From assembly GCA_903908825.1 (NCBI GenBank), contig CAIVTJ010000023.1, positions 1 through 49,884 of the forward strand: a stretch of 49,884 nt of DNA, read 5' to 3'. The notes beneath the pieces are model-generated. The model saw only the letters and a list, made by a program, of their open reading frames with translations, had not been told where the DNA came from and searched no databases. Numbering within the stretch: position 1 is the first letter of the stretch; every line of letters begins with the position of its first letter. Made by a program: the position numbers and the translations under genes. Shown one piece after another: positions 1-14,886 of this stretch. This DNA comes from an uncultured Pseudomonadota bacterium (GTDB taxonomy: Bacteria; Pseudomonadota; Gammaproteobacteria; Steroidobacterales; Steroidobacteraceae).

Positions 1-2
1 CC

Positions 3-1328
3 TGGGGTGACGGCGGGCCGCTCATCGCGCTGGGCAGCGACATCGATGCGCTGCTGGGTCTGTCGCAATATCCGGGCATCAAAGACATCAAGCCCATGGT
101 GCCTGGCGCTCCCGGCCATGGTGAAGGCCACAATTCCGGCATGCCATTGATCGTCGCCGCTGCGCTGTCCACCAAAGAAGTCATGGAAAAGAACGGCATC
201 AAAGGCCGTTTGATGGTCTGGCCCGGCGTCGCCGAAGAACTGCTGGCCACCAAGGCCTTTTATGTTCGGGAAGGTCTGTTCAAGAACGTCGATGCGACCA
301 TATTCACGCACGTCAGCAGCGACTTCAGCACAGGCTACGGCCCGGGTGGCAACACCGGTCTGGTGTCTGTGGAATACACCTTCCATGGTCGCTCGGCCCA
401 TGCCGGCGCCGCACCATGGATGGGTCGCAGTGCGCTGGATGCCGTTGAAGTCATGGACATGGCTTGGAACCTGCGTCGCGAGCACCTGCCCATCACGCAG
501 CGTTCGCACTACGTGATCACCAACGGTGGCGGTCAGCCCAATGTCGTGCCCGACATTGCCTCGGTCTGGTACTACTTCCGTGAGCAGGACTTCGAATCGA
601 TCAAGAACCTTTATCAGACCGGCAACACCATTGCCGAAGCCGCTGCCATGGCGACTGAAACCAAAGTGACGCGTCGCGTGCTCGGTTACGCCGCACCCAA
701 CTATGGCAACAAGCCGATGGCTGAAGCTGCCTTCGAAAACATCAAAGCCGTGGGCATGCCCAAGTGGAGTGCGGACGATGTGGCGTTTGCGCGCATGGTC
801 GGCGAAGCCAATCACGTCGTCGATTTCAGCCGGCCCGGCGCCAACGAGCTTAAGCCCTTGGCCACCGAAGTGACTCCGCTGCGTGCGCCCACCGGCAACG
901 GCGGCAGCGGTGGCTCGGACGACATCGGCGACATCATGTGGTCGGTGCCCACTATCACCATCCGCTACCCGTCCAACATCCCCAATGTCGCCGGCCATCA
1001 CGTGACCTCGGCCATGGCCATGACCACACCCATCGCGCACAAAGGTGCCGTGGCCGGTGCCAAGGCCGTCGCCATGACCGTGCTGGACCTGATGACCACG
1101 CCGAAGCTGCTGGCCGATGCCAAGGATTACTTCAATAACGTGCAGTCCAAGGACATCAAGTACACGCCGGTGCTGACGGCGGAGGACTCACCCGGCATCC
1201 ATCTGAACAAGGAACTGATGGACCAGATGCGACCGAAGATGACCCAGTTCTATTACGACCCCAAGAAGTACAAGAGCTACTTGGAGCAGCTGGGCATCCC
1301 TTACCCGGGCGTGCCTGTCAGCAAGTAA
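3..1328 (+). CDS. AbgB-like M20 family metallopeptidase/amidohydrolase (5' end outside window)
   Basis: This is the C-terminal 441 codons of an M20-family peptidase resembling p-aminobenzoyl-glutamate utilization protein B. Such enzymes hydrolyse an amide bond at a di-metal centre. The reading frame is open from base 3, so the ATG at 96 is internal and the true start lies upstream. Visible motifs are GEGHNSG (metal-site His region, where many relatives have CGHN), WPGVAEE with the paired acidic residues expected at the catalytic and metal site, and the lid-domain signature GRSAHAGAAPWMGRSALDAV. The C-terminal GHHVTSA contributes a further likely metal ligand. A GC-rich hairpin follows the stop. 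The substrate cannot be read from sequence. The downstream cupin and pirin genes run the same way, but the hairpin argues against one simple operon. Confidence 0.85.
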   Translation, partial: WGDGGPLIALGSDIDALLGLSQYPGIKDIKPMVPGAPGHGEGHNSGMPLIVAAALSTKEVMEKNGIKGRLMVWPGVAEELLATKAFYVREGLFKNVDATIFTHVSSDFSTGYGPGGNTGLVSVEYTFHGRSAHAGAAPWMGRSALDAVEVMDMAWNLRREHLPITQRSHYVITNGGGQPNVVPDIASVWYYFREQDFESIKNLYQTGNTIAEAAAMATETKVTRRVLGYAAPNYGNKPMAEAAFENIKAVGMPKWSADDVAFARMVGEANHVVDFSRPGANELKPLATEVTPLRAPTGNGGSGGSDDIGDIMWSVPTITIRYPSNIPNVAGHHVTSAMAMTTPIAHKGAVAGAKAVAMTVLDLMTTPKLLADAKDYFNNVQSKDIKYTPVLTAEDSPGIHLNKELMDQMRPKMTQFYYDPKKYKSYLEQLGIPYPGVPVSK

Positions 1329-1341
1329 GGTCTGCTGCGTG

Positions 1342-1370
1342 CGCGGCGCCGGCCCATGGCTGGCGCCGTG
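1342..1370 (+). terminator. GC-rich hairpin after the AbgB-like gene
   Basis: CGGCGCCGGCC and GGCTGGCGCCG form an 11-bp stem (one G-T pair) around a CAT loop, starting 15 bp after the stop codon. There is no real T-tract, so this is a terminator-like or mRNA-stabilising hairpin rather than a canonical intrinsic terminator. Confidence 0.5.
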
Positions 1371-1392
1371 TTCACGGTGGTAAGGTTGCGGC

Positions 1393-1908
1393 ATGAAAAC
1401 CGCACCCCGTCGCATCGTCACCGGCCACGACACGGCCGGCAAATCGATCGTGCTCTCCAGCAGCACACCGCCCCAGAACCACCCCATGCAAGGCCCGGCC
1501 ATCGGCGCCGACTTTCATGAGATGTGGAGCAGCACCGCCGTGGTACCGCCGCTGTCTGCCCTGCCCGCGCAAGAGCCCACAGAGCGCGAGTTCACCATCA
1601 TGCCGGTGTCCGGACACCTGCTGCGCATACTCGATGTGTACCCGCCGCAGCAAGGCGGCCAGCGCACCGTCATGCATCGCACCCGCACCTTGGACTATGT
1701 GGTGATGATCGAGGGCGAGTTGGTGCTGATTCTGGATGACAGCGAAGTCGTACTGCATCCGGGCGATGTGGTGGTGCAACGCGGCACCAACCACGCCTGG
1801 GAAAACCGCAGCGACCGGCTCGCCCGCGCCGCCTTCTTTCATCTCGACGCGCAATTTGACGAGGCCTTGCTGGCGACGCTGCCGCAACCCTTGGAACTGA
1901 TGCGTTAA
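1393..1908 (+). CDS. Cupin domain protein
   Basis: A 171-aa single-domain cupin. The beta-barrel core spans about residues 60-160. Cupin motif 2 is clear in PGDVVVQRGTNHAWEN (glycine, His and Asn in register). Motif 1 is degenerate: HRTRTLDYVVMIEGEL keeps the first His and the glycine but has Thr-Leu-Asp where the second His usually sits, so metal binding may be weakened or use other ligands. Relatives of this type are often annotated as cupins of unknown function beside catabolic enzymes. The pirin gene follows after 20 bp on the same strand and the two are probably co-transcribed. No substrate is assigned. The chosen ATG gives the RRIVTGHD N-terminus common to this group. Confidence 0.8.
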   Translation: MKTAPRRIVTGHDTAGKSIVLSSSTPPQNHPMQGPAIGADFHEMWSSTAVVPPLSALPAQEPTEREFTIMPVSGHLLRILDVYPPQQGGQRTVMHRTRTLDYVVMIEGELVLILDDSEVVLHPGDVVVQRGTNHAWENRSDRLARAAFFHLDAQFDEALLATLPQPLELMR

Positions 1909-1928
1909 GCGCTCCGGAGCACATCCTC

Positions 1929-2630
1929 ATGCTCGAACTGCGTCCCTCCGCCAGCCGCGGCTATGCTGACCATGGCTGGCTCAAGAGTTCTCATTCGTTT
2001 TCATTTGCCGGTTATCAGGACCTGCAGCGCATGGGCTGGGGCAACCTGCGCGTGATCAACGAAGACCGCATCGCGCCCGGCGCAGGCTTTGGCACCCATG
2101 GTCATCGCGACATGGAGATCGTCAGCGTTGTCCTGTCCGGCAATCTGGCGCACCGCGACAGCATGGGTCATGTGCAAGGCATACCACCGGGTGACATCCA
2201 GCGCATGAGCGCCGGCACCGGCGTGCAGCACAGCGAGTTCAATCACGCCTCAGATCAGCAGACGCATTTTCTGCAGATCTGGGTACTGCCGGAACACAAC
2301 GGCATAGCGCCCGGCTATGAACAACAGACTTTGGATGCCGCCCTGCAGCGCGGCGCACTGGCCCTGATCGCGGCACGCACCGGTGGCTCCGGCACCCTCA
2401 GCTGGAATGCCGATGCCAGCTTATACGCGGGTGAGTTCGCAGGCTCTGAATCAGCGCAGCTGACGCTGGCGCCCGGGCGCAAGGCCTATGTCCACTTGGT
2501 GCAGGGACAGCTGCAGGTCAACGGTTTGGTGCTATCTGCCGGAGATGCGCTCGCGATCAGTGACGAACGCGAGCTGCACCTGCAGTCGGGAGAACAAGCC
2601 AAGGTGCTGGTGTTTGACCTGGCACCTTGA
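1929..2630 (+). CDS. Pirin family protein (YhhW-type bicupin)
   Basis: A 233-aa pirin, close in length to E. coli YhhW. The N-terminal cupin carries the metal-site pattern GTHGHRDMEIVS followed by GVQHSEFNH, giving the three His and one Glu ligands known in the family. The conserved NLRVINEDRIAPG and THFLQIWVLPE segments are also present. The C-terminal cupin (about residues 140-233) is shorter and lacks ligands, as usual. Some pirins show quercetin 2,3-dioxygenase activity in vitro, while others act as redox-sensing cofactors; neither role can be assigned here. It follows the cupin gene closely and ends 17 bp from the convergent ThDP enzyme, with no visible terminator between them. Confidence 0.85.
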   Translation: MLELRPSASRGYADHGWLKSSHSFSFAGYQDLQRMGWGNLRVINEDRIAPGAGFGTHGHRDMEIVSVVLSGNLAHRDSMGHVQGIPPGDIQRMSAGTGVQHSEFNHASDQQTHFLQIWVLPEHNGIAPGYEQQTLDAALQRGALALIAARTGGSGTLSWNADASLYAGEFAGSESAQLTLAPGRKAYVHLVQGQLQVNGLVLSAGDALAISDERELHLQSGEQAKVLVFDLAP

Positions 2631-2647
2631 GCCTGGGCGCTAGCTGA

Positions 2648-4306
2648 TCAGGCTCCGCCGTTGTAACCGCCCTGGAAGGTCGAATAGATCTTGTCCTGAG
2701 TCGTGATGAACTCAAGCAACACGGGCTTGCCCTGCTTGGTCGCGGCGATGCCGTTGACCAGCGCATGGGCCACCTGACTGGGGTCGGTGACGCGCTCGCT
2801 GTAGCCACCCAAGGCCTTGGCAAACTCGCTGTAGTTACCCGAGATGTCGGTGGAGTGGAACTTCTCCTTGGACAAGGCCATGGCCTTGAACTCCATCGCC
2901 ATGCCGAAGTTGTTGAACAGGATCGACATGATCGGGATGTTGCAACGCACGCAGGTTTCAAAGTCCATGCCGGTCATGCCGATGGCCGCATCGCCCCAGA
3001 CATTGATGCACAGCTTGTCGGGGTGCGCGACCTTGGCACCCATGGCCAGACCCAGGCCATAGCCCAACTGCGTGGACTTGCCCCAGCCGATGTACGACAG
3101 CGGGGAAACCGCCTTCCAGAACGGCGACAGCTCGTCACGCGGGCTGCCGGCATCGTGGGTGATGATGGTGTTGGGCACATCGGCGATGTGCATCAGGTCC
3201 CAGATAACGCGGTAAGGCGACAGCGGCTTGGACTCGCTGGTCAAACGCGGCATCCACTCGGCCCACCACGGTGCGTTCAGCTCTTTGATGCGGGCCTGCA
3301 CGCCGGCCGTGAGGCCGCGCGGCTTCTTGAGACGATCTTTGAGCGCATCAGCCAGCATGCCCAGCGCCAGCTTGGAATCGCCCAGCAGCGGGAATTCGGC
3401 CGGGATGTTCTTGTCGATGTCATACGGGTCGATGGTGTTGTGGACGAAAGACTTGTTCTTGGTCGGGAAGCGGATACCGAAACCGGTCGCGGTAAAGCTG
3501 GCACCGGCACCGAACACCATGTCCGACTCTTCGACATAGGCGGCCACTGCACGCGGCATGGCCACACCACCCGAGCCCAGGGACAGCGGATGCGTCTCGG
3601 GGAAAGCGCTCTTGCCCTCGAGGCTGGTGGTCACCGGGGCCTCCAGCAACTCGGCTACAGCCTTGAGTTCGTTCCAAGCCTTGGCGTAATGCACGCCCTG
3701 ACCGGCATAGATCATCGGACGCTTGGCATTGATCAGCGCCGCAGCAGCGGCATCGACCGACTTGGCATCGGGCGCCGTGACATGACGACGACCGGGCTTG
3801 TAGTTGATGTCGCCGGGGACTTCGACGTTCCACATGTCGCCGGGCACTTCGATGAGCACCGGACCGGGGCGGCCGTTGCGCGCGATGCTGAAGGCGCGAC
3901 GCAGCGCCGGGATGATTTGATCGGGTGTGTTGATGGTTTCAGCATGCTTGGTGATGTGCTGAAAATTGAGCGTGGCATTGAAGCCCGGCTTGATGAACGA
4001 GCTATTGCGGCTGGAGCCACCGGGAATGACGATGAGCGGCACGCCTTCCGAATAAGCCTGAGCAACGGCGCCGAAGGCATTTTCGATACCGGGGCCGGCC
4101 TGGCAGCAGAACACGCCAACCTTATCAGCCGAACTCAGACGACCCAGCGCGTCGGCCATGTGAACGCCTATGCGCTCTTGACGCACGACGATCGGGCGGA
4201 TGTTGGCCGCAGCAGCCGACTCGGTCAGCGGATTGAGCGGATAGGTGTAGAGATTTTCGACGCCCTCACGCTTGAGGATCTCGGCTGTGACTTGCGCTAC
4301 GTTCAT
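2648..4306 (-). CDS. Thiamine pyrophosphate-dependent enzyme (acetolactate synthase-like superfamily)
   Basis: 552 aa with the three-domain layout of the acetohydroxyacid synthase / pyruvate oxidase superfamily: N-terminal pyrimidine-binding domain, central domain and C-terminal PP domain. The catalytic Glu is E44 in VRQERIGVHMADALGR. The ThDP/Mg motif begins GDA at residues 438-440 and ends NN at 465-466. The ORF track extends to 4486, but the extension is arginine-rich and non-homologous. The ATG at 4306 follows AAGGAAG and begins MNVAQVTAEIL, where homology starts. The substrate is unknown: candidates include 2-keto acid decarboxylation or carboligation, and sulfoacetaldehyde- or oxalyl-CoA-type reactions. 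It is divergent from cstA, a pyruvate/peptide transporter family, so a pyruvate link is possible but is inference. Confidence 0.85.
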   Translation of the reverse strand: MNVAQVTAEILKREGVENLYTYPLNPLTESAAAANIRPIVVRQERIGVHMADALGRLSSADKVGVFCCQAGPGIENAFGAVAQAYSEGVPLIVIPGGSSRNSSFIKPGFNATLNFQHITKHAETINTPDQIIPALRRAFSIARNGRPGPVLIEVPGDMWNVEVPGDINYKPGRRHVTAPDAKSVDAAAAALINAKRPMIYAGQGVHYAKAWNELKAVAELLEAPVTTSLEGKSAFPETHPLSLGSGGVAMPRAVAAYVEESDMVFGAGASFTATGFGIRFPTKNKSFVHNTIDPYDIDKNIPAEFPLLGDSKLALGMLADALKDRLKKPRGLTAGVQARIKELNAPWWAEWMPRLTSESKPLSPYRVIWDLMHIADVPNTIITHDAGSPRDELSPFWKAVSPLSYIGWGKSTQLGYGLGLAMGAKVAHPDKLCINVWGDAAIGMTGMDFETCVRCNIPIMSILFNNFGMAMEFKAMALSKEKFHSTDISGNYSEFAKALGGYSERVTDPSQVAHALVNGIAATKQGKPVLLEFITTQDKIYSTFQGGYNGGA

Positions 4307-4334
4307 CGGAAGCTTCCTTGGCTGTCTAAATGTT

Positions 4335-4361
4335 GGGCGGCAACGCCCCGCGGGGCCGCCC
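4335..4361. promoter_or_regulatory. GC-rich nested palindrome in the TPP-enzyme / cstA intergenic region
   Basis: In the 178-bp divergent intergenic region, GGGCGGC (4335-4341) pairs with GCCGCCC (4355-4361) around a perfect 12-bp palindrome GCCCCGCGGGGC (4345-4356). It lies in the leader of the TPP-enzyme gene, about 28 bp above its start codon. It could be an operator or an mRNA hairpin. No confident sigma-70 promoter is visible in the region. Confidence 0.35.
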
Positions 4362-4484
4362 ACCGGCGCACCCCAACCCCAACAGCATAGATACGCCTTC
4401 CGTCGCCGCGATACAACCTTGCGGCGCTTGGCCGCAGGCAAAGTACCTGCGACACTGCGCGGCAAATAGTCAGGGGGAATCGCC

Positions 4485-6551
4485 ATGCTCGCACGCCTCG
4501 GTGGAATCTTGTTGGCCTTGATCGGCGCCGGTGCGCTGGCAGGCTTAGGTCTTTATCGCAACGAACCCATCAATGCTTTGTGGCTGGTCACCGCTTCGGT
4601 GTGCGCCTACATCCTGGGTTATCGCTTCTATGCCAAGTGGATAGAAACCCGGGTATTTGTTGCCGACACAACGCGCGCCACACCAGCCGAGCGCCTCAAT
4701 AACGGCCGAGATTTCCTGCCGACGCATCGCTGGGTGGTGTTCGGTCATCACTTCGCCGCCATCGCCGGCGCCGGTCCGCTGGTTGGCCCTACCCTCGCCA
4801 TGCAGTTCGGCTATCTGCCCGGCACACTGTGGATCATCGTCGGCGCAGTGCTGGGTGGCTGCGTGCAGGACATGATCATTCTGTTTATGTCCACCCGTCG
4901 CGACGGCCGCAGCTTGGGCCGCATGGCGCGTGACGAACTCGGCCCTATCGGTGGCACAGCAGCGGTCATCGGCACGCTGATGATCATCATCATCATCATC
5001 GCGGTGCTGGGCTTGGTCATCGTCAACGCGATGAAGCACAGCCCCTGGGCGACCTCAACGGTGTTCGCCACCCTGCCCATCGCGGTGCTGGTCGGCTTTT
5101 ATGTGCGTCACTGGCGCCCGGGCAAGATCATGGAAGGCTCGCTGATCGGCCTGGTGCTGATGCTGGCGGCCGTATTCGGTGGCGGCGCCATCGACCATTC
5201 GCCGGTCTTGCGCGAAATGCTCAACTGGGACGGCGTGTCACTGGCCGGCTTCGTGATCGGCTATGGCTGGATCGCCGCCATTCTGCCCGTGTGGGTGCTG
5301 CTGGCACCGCGCGGCTACATCTCGACCTTCCTGAAGATCGCGGTAGTGGTGCTGCTGGCGGCAGCCATTTTGATCATGCGCCCCGAGATCAAGATGCCGG
5401 CCCTGACGCAGTTCGTCGATGGCACCGGCCCGATCTTCGCCGGCAAGGTGTTCCCGTTCGTGTTCATCACCATCGCCTGCGGCGCGCTGTCAGGCTTCCA
5501 TGCGCTGGTGTCCAGCGGCACGACGCCCAAACTGGTCTCCAACGAGGGTGATATCCGGCTGGCTGGTTACGGCAGCATGGCCGTCGAGTCTTTCGTGGCC
5601 ATCATGGCGGTGATCGCCGCAACCCTGCTCGACCCGGGTGTGTACTTTGCGATCAACACCGGTGCCGGCATCGTCGGTGCAACACCCGAGCTGGCGGTGC
5701 AGACCATCAGCGGCTGGGGCTTTCCGGTCACTGTCGAGCAGATGCACGCGCTGGCGGAACAAGTGGGCGAGAGCACGCTGTTCGCGCGCACCGGCGGAGC
5801 GCCCTCGCTGGCAGTGGGCATGGCCAGTATCTTCGGCTCTGCCTTTGGCAAGAGCATGCTGAGCCTGTGGTATCACTTCGCCATCATGTTCGAGGCGGTC
5901 TTTATTCTGACCACGGTCGACGCCGGTACGCGTGTTGGACGCTTCATGCTGCAAGACGCCATGGGGCAGATCTGGAAGCCGCTGGGCCAGACTTCGTGGT
6001 ATCCGTCGGTCATCCTCTCCAGCACCATTATTGTGGCTGGTTGGGGCTACTTCCTGTATGTCGGCGTGGTCGACCCTAATGGCGGCATCAACATCCTCTG
6101 GCCGCTGTTCGGCATTGCCAACCAGATGCTTGCCGCCATCGCGCTGTGCGTCGCCACAGGCATCCTGGTCAAGAGCACCAAGCTGCGCTATGTGTGGGTG
6201 ACCGCAGTGCCCTTGGCGTGGATCGTCATGGTCACCACCACGGCGGCCTGGCAGAAGGTGTTCAGCATGGACGTCAAGCTGGGCTTTTTTGCGGCGGCCA
6301 ACGACATGGCCACCAAGCTTGCGGCCGGCACGCTGTCGCCCGATCGGGCCAAGGTGGCGGCAACGCTGATCTTCAACCAACAACTCGACGGCTGGTTGAC
6401 GGTGTTCTTCAGTCTGTTGTTGTGGATAGTGTTGATCGAGATGCTGCGCATCAGCCTGCGGCATTTGCGCGGTCTGCCGGTGCCGCCCAATTCCGAAGCG
6501 CCGTATGTGGCCACCACACTGAGCCCGGTTTCGCTCAGCAGCGGCCACTGA
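4485..6551 (+). CDS. cstA: CstA family carbon starvation protein / pyruvate-peptide transporter
   Basis: A 688-aa polytopic inner-membrane protein of the CstA family (E. coli CstA is about 700 aa), involved in peptide and/or pyruvate uptake under carbon limitation. Family signatures are the FGHHFAAIAGAGPLVGP segment near residue 90, the CGALSGFHALVSSGTTPK segment near 330, and many hydrophobic helices, including an Ile-rich IIIIIIAVLGLVI stretch. The start follows AGGGGGAATCGCC, a good ribosome-binding site. It is coupled to ybdD: the TGA stop and the next ATG share one base (TGATG). It is divergent from the ThDP enzyme across a GC-rich palindrome. Confidence 0.95.
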   Translation: MLARLGGILLALIGAGALAGLGLYRNEPINALWLVTASVCAYILGYRFYAKWIETRVFVADTTRATPAERLNNGRDFLPTHRWVVFGHHFAAIAGAGPLVGPTLAMQFGYLPGTLWIIVGAVLGGCVQDMIILFMSTRRDGRSLGRMARDELGPIGGTAAVIGTLMIIIIIIAVLGLVIVNAMKHSPWATSTVFATLPIAVLVGFYVRHWRPGKIMEGSLIGLVLMLAAVFGGGAIDHSPVLREMLNWDGVSLAGFVIGYGWIAAILPVWVLLAPRGYISTFLKIAVVVLLAAAILIMRPEIKMPALTQFVDGTGPIFAGKVFPFVFITIACGALSGFHALVSSGTTPKLVSNEGDIRLAGYGSMAVESFVAIMAVIAATLLDPGVYFAINTGAGIVGATPELAVQTISGWGFPVTVEQMHALAEQVGESTLFARTGGAPSLAVGMASIFGSAFGKSMLSLWYHFAIMFEAVFILTTVDAGTRVGRFMLQDAMGQIWKPLGQTSWYPSVILSSTIIVAGWGYFLYVGVVDPNGGINILWPLFGIANQMLAAIALCVATGILVKSTKLRYVWVTAVPLAWIVMVTTTAAWQKVFSMDVKLGFFAAANDMATKLAAGTLSPDRAKVAATLIFNQQLDGWLTVFFSLLLWIVLIEMLRISLRHLRGLPVPPNSEAPYVATTLSPVSLSSGH

Positions 6552-6730
6552 TGAAGCAGTTCCTCTCAGCCGGGTTAAGCCTGCTGAGAGGCGTGACGGG
6601 CGATGATGCTTACGACAAGTATCTCGCCCATCACAAGCTCAATCATCCGGACCAAGAACCGGTGAGTCCCAGCGAGTTCTTCAAGGCGCAGTTAGATCAG
6701 AAATTTAACTGCGTCAGCGGCTGCTGCTAA
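6551..6730 (+). CDS. ybdD: YbdD/YjiX family small protein (DUF466), CstA partner
   Basis: A 59-aa protein beginning MKQFLSAGLS and ending CVSGCC. It is hidden in the ORF track as the tail of a 194-aa frame. It matches the YbdD/YjiX family, typically about 65 aa, whose genes almost always follow cstA or btsT and whose products are needed for transporter activity in E. coli. The motif YDKYLAHHKLNHPDQEP resembles the family core (Y-x-x-Y-x-x-H...HP). Translation is coupled to cstA by a one-base stop/start overlap. The stop is only 4 bp from the convergent serS stop, leaving no room for a terminator. The cysteine-rich C-terminus (C-x3-CC) is striking and could be metal- or redox-active. Confidence 0.9.
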   Translation: MKQFLSAGLSLLRGVTGDDAYDKYLAHHKLNHPDQEPVSPSEFFKAQLDQKFNCVSGCC

Positions 6731-6734
6731 GCCT

Positions 6735-9315
<2,581 letters not shown>

Positions 9316-9319
<4 letters not shown>

Positions 9320-9720
9320 GCGATACGCTGCACCAGCAGCCCCTCAAGCAAAGCAGGCCAGCGCCCCAAGGGCGTCAGCGCCAAGGCCACGCCCGCACAA
9401 GCGCCCTTGGCATCAGCCACCAGATCCCAGATATCGGCCTCTCGACCCAGACCCATCAGACTCTGGGCGACTTCGATGCCGCCGCCCAGCGCGATCATGG
9501 CCAGAAACAAAAACACATAGTCACGTCGCGGCAACAAGCCGGCAAACCAGATGGCCAGCGTAAAAAACGCCACGCTGTGTTCGATTTTGTCGGACACACC
9601 GACAGTCGGCAGCACATGCGAAGGCACGAGGCAGGCTGTCACCACCGCCGCGACGATAGCCATGCCCGCGAAGAACCAAAGACGCGAAAAGCGCAAAGCC
9701 AGCAGATTAGAGGTGTTCAT
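9316..9720 (-). CDS. VanZ family membrane protein
   Basis: A 134-aa protein with about four hydrophobic helices and the VanZ-like pattern (KIEHSVAFFTLAIWFAGL, then GGGIEVAQSLMGLGREADIWDLVADAKGA). The family is named after VanZ of the enterococcal vancomycin cluster, but most chromosomal members have no known function and are not resistance genes. The conserved E-x-x-Q and D-x-x-x-D residues in the last two helices are visible. It is inserted between lolA (10 bp upstream) and rarA (GTGA overlap), which are direct neighbours in the E. coli and Pseudomonas arrangement, so it is a lineage-specific operon member. Confidence 0.85.
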
Positions 9721-9730
9721 GCCCTCAAGC

Positions 9731-10377
9731 CTACTTGAGCGGTGTGCCGATCACGTTAACGCCTGCCGAGGGTGTGAACTGCGTCTTGCCCGCATCGACG
9801 CTGGCGTTACGTACCCCACCTTCGAAGTTGATGGTGACCGTTTGGCCGAGCTTGTCCTCAAGCACCATCTGGCGCAGCTGCGCGCCAGCAAAGCCCAATT
9901 TGGCGGACCGAAAATCGGCTTCAGCACCGCGCGGTGCCAGCTTGACCCAGTCCAAGCCCGCGGTGCGCGGCAGGGTTTGAATGACAAAACTGTCTTCGAG
10001 ACGACTGACGCTACCGGCCAACAACATCGCCGGGGTCTGCGATAAGGCCTGATCGATAGGTTTGACGGTGACTTGATCTAAGTCCCGGTCGAGAAACCAC
10101 AGGTTGCGACCATCGGCGACCAGCAGTTGACCGCCCTCGCCCGCCCCGACCGGTGTGAACTCCCAACGAAACCGACCGGGACGCACCAGCGTCAGGTTGC
10201 CCGTGCCCCGCGCTGAGACTTTGCCTTGCGTATCGGTGACCGATTGGCTGAACGCGGCCGTCCAGGTGGAAAGGCCGCCGAGGAAGGTATCGAGCGCGGT
10301 CGCCTGCGCACCGGCCCATGGCAGCACGAGCGCAGCACAAGCGACCACAACACGCCTGCGCCAGACAAGCCGCGCGC

Positions 10378-10381
<4 letters not shown>
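9731..10381 (-). CDS. lolA: Outer-membrane lipoprotein carrier protein LolA
   Basis: A 216-aa periplasmic chaperone that carries lipoproteins from LolCDE to LolB. It has a clear Sec signal peptide (RRR, then [17 protein letters not shown], cleaved near residue 27). The mature part matches Lol[51 protein letters not shown] and a hydrophobic concave barrel. Its ATG overlaps the ftsK stop (ATGA), so expression is tied to ftsK. The Lpp-type lipoprotein elsewhere in this window is an expected client. Confidence 0.95.
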
Positions 10382-13738
<3,357 letters not shown>

Positions 13739-13746
13739 AACACGAT

Positions 13747-14886
13747 ATGCCTGTCAAAGCCGAGTGTCTGACCAGCCTCGATGACATCGAGGCCAGTCAG
13801 TGGAACGCGCTGCAAGGCACGCAGTGCCCGTTCCTGCGCCACGAATTTCTGGTGGCCCTCGAACACAGTGGTTGTGTCGGCGGACGCACCGGTTGGCAGC
13901 CCGCCTATTGGGTGGTGCGCGATGAGGGCGGCCTGCTGGCCGCCCTGCCCACTTACCTGAAGCACCACTCCTGGGGCGAGTTCGTGTTTGACCAGAGCTG
14001 GGGGCAGTATCTGGCGCAATTGGGTGAACGCTATTACCCCAAACTGCTGGCTGCTGTGCCTTTCTCGCCGGTCACCGGTGCGCGCTTGCTGGTGCGCCAA
14101 GACATGCCGCGTAGCGAAGTCGCGCCGCTGCTGGTGCAGGTGATGCAACAGGCGACCAAGCTGCAGCAGTTGTCGTCGGCTCATGTGCTGTTTACCGATG
14201 ACACCGACCGGCAACTGCTGCAAGACGCCGGCTGGCTGCTGCGTCGCGATTGCCAGTTCCATTGGCACAATCAGGGCTATGCCGACTTCGAGGCTTATCT
14301 GGCCACCTTCACCGCAGAGAAGCGCAAAAAGACCAAACGCGAGCGGCGTCGCTGCGTGGAGGCAGGCATCAGCTTTCGCACCTTGCAGGGCAGCGAACTG
14401 ACCCCGGAGTTGTTACAGATCATCTATGACCTGCACGCCCAGACCTTCCGCGCCCGCGGTAACGAGCCTTATCTGAATCTGGCGTTTTTCACCGAGATTG
14501 CGCAGACCTTGGGCGATGCCCTGATGGTCAAGCTGGCCCTACGCAACGACGAACCGGTCGCCGTTGCGATATTTTTCTGGTCGCAGGAAGCGCTCTATGG
14601 CCGCTATTGGGGCGCTCAGGCGGACTTCCACAGCCTGCACTTCGAGTGCTGTTATCACCAGGGCATCGAGTTCTGCATCGAACGGGGTATCAGCCGGTTC
14701 GAGCCGGGCACGCAGGGCGAGCACAAGGTCAGCCGTGGTTTTGCACCGCACATCACCTGGTCGGCGCATCACCTGGTCAATCCACAATTGCGGGCAGCGG
14801 TCGCCGAGTTTCTCAGCCGTGAGGCCGAGGCCGTCGACAACTATGCTGCGGAAATCGAGTTACACACGCCGTTCCGTCGGCCATGA
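13747..14886 (+). CDS. GNAT/FemAB-like acyltransferase (peptidogalycan biosynthesis protein family, DUF482)
   Basis: 379 aa, a member of the FemAB-like DUF482 family in the GNAT superfamily. Features include PFLRHEFLVALEHSGCVGGRTGWQP at the N-terminus, a basic KRKKTKRERRR patch near residue 195, YLNLAFFTEIAQTLGD, the AVAIFFWS...LYGRYWGA strand, and FEPGTQGEHKVSRGF near residue 320. Fem proteins transfer amino acids from aminoacyl-tRNA to peptidoglycan precursors or peptides, but the function of this family is unproven. It starts 8 bp after trxB and overlaps aat by four bases (ATGA). That links it to another tRNA-dependent aminoacyl transferase of related fold, so a tRNA-dependent reaction is a reasonable guess. 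Confidence 0.8.
   Translation: MPVKAECLTSLDDIEASQWNALQGTQCPFLRHEFLVALEHSGCVGGRTGWQPAYWVVRDEGGLLAALPTYLKHHSWGEFVFDQSWGQYLAQLGERYYPKLLAAVPFSPVTGARLLVRQDMPRSEVAPLLVQVMQQATKLQQLSSAHVLFTDDTDRQLLQDAGWLLRRDCQFHWHNQGYADFEAYLATFTAEKRKKTKRERRRCVEAGISFRTLQGSELTPELLQIIYDLHAQTFRARGNEPYLNLAFFTEIAQTLGDALMVKLALRNDEPVAVAIFFWSQEALYGRYWGAQADFHSLHFECCYHQGIEFCIERGISRFEPGTQGEHKVSRGFAPHITWSAHHLVNPQLRAAVAEFLSREAEAVDNYAAEIELHTPFRRP

Noticed and set aside
2765-4390. 541-aa plus-strand ORF opposite the ThDP enzyme
   Set aside because: It is the antisense of a clearly conserved ThDP enzyme; its sequence is rich in His, Arg and Gln with no domain, typical of a shadow frame in GC-rich DNA.
5490-6548. 352-aa minus-strand ORF opposite cstA
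   Set aside because: Antisense of the conserved transporter; composition (His/Gln/Arg-rich) is that of a shadow.
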